Shown here: in pieces, positions 19,686 to 21,200 of the stretch
Layout of the letters: the number at the start of each line of letters is the position of its first letter
Numbering within the stretch: position 1 is the first letter of the stretch
Source of the DNA: a virus
Direction: 5' to 3' (one strand)
IMG/VR virus record: IMGVR_UViG_3300007229_000119
Coordinates: 1 to 21,200 of that record
DNA length: 21,200 nucleotides
The notes under the pieces: generated by a model
Told to the model about the DNA's origin: nothing
The model's database searches: none
The model's input: only the letters and a program-made list of their open reading frames with translations
Translations under genes and position numbers: made by a program

Positions 19686-20744
19686 ATGGGTGGTATTTGC
19701 ACAACTAATGTAGAGGCTTTGCCAGATGCTAAGAATGTTCTTTCAGGAACTCAGATACCTGAGTGGGTATCTGCCGCTGGTCGTCAACTTTATGAACAAG
19801 CCGCAGAAATGGCATCAAGTGAGTTCCCAGCTTACACAGGCCAAAGGACTGCAACTTTTGGCGATGCATTGGATGCTGATGGAAACAGAATACAAATAGG
19901 AACCAATGATGATGGAACTCCTATATTCCAGCAATCAAGACTTACTCAAGAAGAGTTGCAGGCAGCAGACCTCCTATCTGGGGGAACAGAAACATATCAG
20001 CCATACTTAGATGATGCAAAAGCGATGACTGATACTCTTGGTCAAGGATTCTCATCCACATCCAGAGAAGACCTTGTTGGCCCTAGTTTTAGTCTTGATT
20101 CAGCACAGCCTTATTTAGATATTTACCAAGGCGCTCAAGATGCCGCAGTTAGAGAGATTCAAGATCAGACCCAAAGAGGCTTAATAAGTGATGCTGCTGA
20201 AGCTGCTAGGATGGGTGCATTTGGAGGCTCCAGACTTGGTTTAAGAGAAGCTGAAACAGTAACTGGGGGAGCAACAGCCGCAGGTGATCTAAGAGCAAGA
20301 GCTGCAGCTGAAGGTTTACAGTTTGCTGGTCAGCGTTTTGATACTGATAGGGAAGCTCGTTTTGCTGCTGAAGATAGGTCTTTGGCTGCATATGAAACTG
20401 ATGAAGCTGCAAGGTTAAGAGCATCTCAAGAGCTAAGGAGCTTTGCACCTCTTGTTCAAGGATTAAATGAGCAAGCTGCTGCAGGCCTATTAACAACTGG
20501 GGAGGCCAAAAGGAACCTTGACCAGATGGCTCTTGACTTAGCCTATGGAGATTATGTTGAGCAACGTGAATATCCATTCCAAATGCTTAACTTTGCTCAA
20601 GGTGCTCTTCAAGGAACTCCGTACGAAACTCGCACAATTGGTCTTGAGCAAGGAAATCAGTACGTTCAGTCACCAAGCATATATGGCCAGACAATTGGAG
20701 GCCTTGGCTCTTTGGCTAGTGCTTATTATTTGGGGAACAGATAA
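19686..20744 (+). CDS. Putative internal virion/tail protein, 352 aa
   Basis: ATG 19686 directly abuts the preceding stop. The N-terminus is Gly/Cys-containing (MGGICTTNVEALPDAKNVLS) and EWVSAAGRQLYEQAAEMASS, then YTGQRTATFGDALD. The middle is an Ala/Arg/Glu-rich helix region (AAVREIQDQTQRGLISDAAE, then AARMGAFGGSRLGLREAETV and ALDLAYGDYVEQREYPFQML). The 'GAFGGSR' motif in a helical Ala-rich context is one I associate with internal virion proteins of marine short-tailed phages. The C-terminus is a small-residue hydrophobic stretch (YGQTIGGLGSLASAYYLGNR). It might be part of the ejected complex or a tail component. No enzyme motif seen. Confidence 0.6.
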   Translation: MGGICTTNVEALPDAKNVLSGTQIPEWVSAAGRQLYEQAAEMASSEFPAYTGQRTATFGDALDADGNRIQIGTNDDGTPIFQQSRLTQEELQAADLLSGGTETYQPYLDDAKAMTDTLGQGFSSTSREDLVGPSFSLDSAQPYLDIYQGAQDAAVREIQDQTQRGLISDAAEAARMGAFGGSRLGLREAETVTGGATAAGDLRARAAAEGLQFAGQRFDTDREARFAAEDRSLAAYETDEAARLRASQELRSFAPLVQGLNEQAAAGLLTTGEAKRNLDQMALDLAYGDYVEQREYPFQMLNFAQGALQGTPYETRTIGLEQGNQYVQSPSIYGQTIGGLGSLASAYYLGNR

Positions 20745-21200
20745 ATGGCTCACCAAAAAAATTCTATGGGCTTTCCTATAGAGCACAATCAGATTGGCAG
20801 TGTTGATGAAATGAATGCAGCTTCAGCTGAAAGCCTTAATGCTGGCGTTTCAAATACAGACATGTCTACGATTAATGCTGGCGTATTAAATACCCTCCCA
20901 GCATACCAGCAAGCATTGGCCATTGCAGATCAAGTCTATCAAGAGCGTGAACCAATCAGTCCAGCTATGCTTAGCTTCTTGTTCTTCTCAAAGATGGCAG
21001 AAGAATCAAGCAAGCCAGGATCCACAGCTCTGGGTGCCGCAGGAACTGCCGCTGCAACCCCAGCCGCATACTTAATGAAAGAGCGTGAGCTTGATGCCGC
21101 AGATAAGAAAGCCAAGGCAACAATGGCCGCAACTCTTACTACTAGCCTGACAAAAGCTCCACCAAAGACAACGCTGTATGTTGATCCAAGTGACACAAAT
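20745..21200 (+). CDS. Ala-rich virion-region protein (partial, 3' end outside window)
   Basis: ATG 20745 abuts the previous stop TAA and the frame is open for 152 codons to the window edge. The visible part starts MAHQKNSMGFPIEHNQIGSV and contains SAESLNAGVSNTDMSTINAG (NAGV repeated as in the 8590 gene by chance or style). It has a helix PAYQQALAIADQVYQERE and SPAMLSFLFFSKMAEESSKP. An Ala/Gly-rich stretch STALGAAGTAAATPAAYLMK and KERELDAADKKAKATMAATL follow. It resembles internal virion or tail proteins by composition. The function and full length are unknown. Confidence 0.6.
   Translation, partial: MAHQKNSMGFPIEHNQIGSVDEMNAASAESLNAGVSNTDMSTINAGVLNTLPAYQQALAIADQVYQEREPISPAMLSFLFFSKMAEESSKPGSTALGAAGTAAATPAAYLMKERELDAADKKAKATMAATLTTSLTKAPPKTTLYVDPSDTN

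Noticed and set aside
1-21200. tRNA, CRISPR array, insertion sequence or integrase/att site
   Set aside because: No cloverleaf, regular spaced repeats, transposase or integrase motifs were recognised on either strand; all capacity is taken by virion and lysis genes.

Overview
The window is a stretch of tailed-phage genome in which every supported gene lies on the + strand, packed end to end with 1-11 nt stop/start overlaps (TAATG, TGATG, ATGA). The content is head, neck, tail and lysis genes. Two short adaptor-type genes, a likely P22 gp10-like tail protein and large virion proteins are present. No sheath, no recognisable tape-measure and no major tail-tube gene is seen, so a short-tailed (podovirus-like) virion is the best reading. 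Several proteins resemble those of marine phages: YYYCTNHSGMGG cupredoxin-like motifs, 'VxGTGxxG' and 'GxGTWG' repeats, small beta-rich virion proteins, and a GNAT gene among structural genes. The AT-leaning base composition also fits a marine bacteriophage, possibly of an alphaproteobacterium. The host is an inference.

Layout: (1) 1-3126: the C-terminal end of an unseen upstream gene, then small basic proteins and a row of accessory genes. These include one with an ADP-ribosyltransferase-like H-Y-E pattern (508-966) and two tandem paralogues carrying an H-[E/D]-G-R-H motif (1746-3126). (2) 3127-3489: the first real gap, with a hairpin, a strong ribosome-binding site, a 13-residue Lys/Gly micropeptide and an overlapping 55-codon ORF, followed by a 65-residue coiled-coil gene. 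(3) 3491-6798: head assembly, comprising a GroES-like co-chaperonin, a scaffold-like protein, two virion proteins and the major capsid protein, closed by a terminator-like hairpin. (4) 6888-10601: small virion proteins, two adaptor-like proteins and a protein with a complete type-1 copper site. (5) 10603-13246: tail fibres, namely an S74 chaperone-tipped fibre, a glycine-rich adhesin-like protein and a small accessory protein. (6) 13246-15222: the lysis block, with a 54-residue membrane protein, a tail-anchored coiled coil, a Cys-containing exported-looking peptide, an EF-hand membrane protein, a GTA-type holin and a T4-type lysozyme. (7) 15222-21200: tail and internal virion proteins, with a GNAT acetyltransferase embedded among them; the last gene runs off the window.

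The co-chaperonin, scaffold and capsid protein probably act together in head assembly with the host GroEL. The adaptors and the 637-residue protein would close the head and build the tail. The fibres bind the host, and the overlapping membrane genes plus lysozyme release progeny. The accessory genes at 508-3126 lie where virion genes are expected and may encode proteins carried in the capsid and delivered to the host. That idea, and the enzyme-like motifs in them, are the least explained parts of the window. No tRNA, rRNA, CRISPR, insertion sequence, integrase or replication gene was seen.
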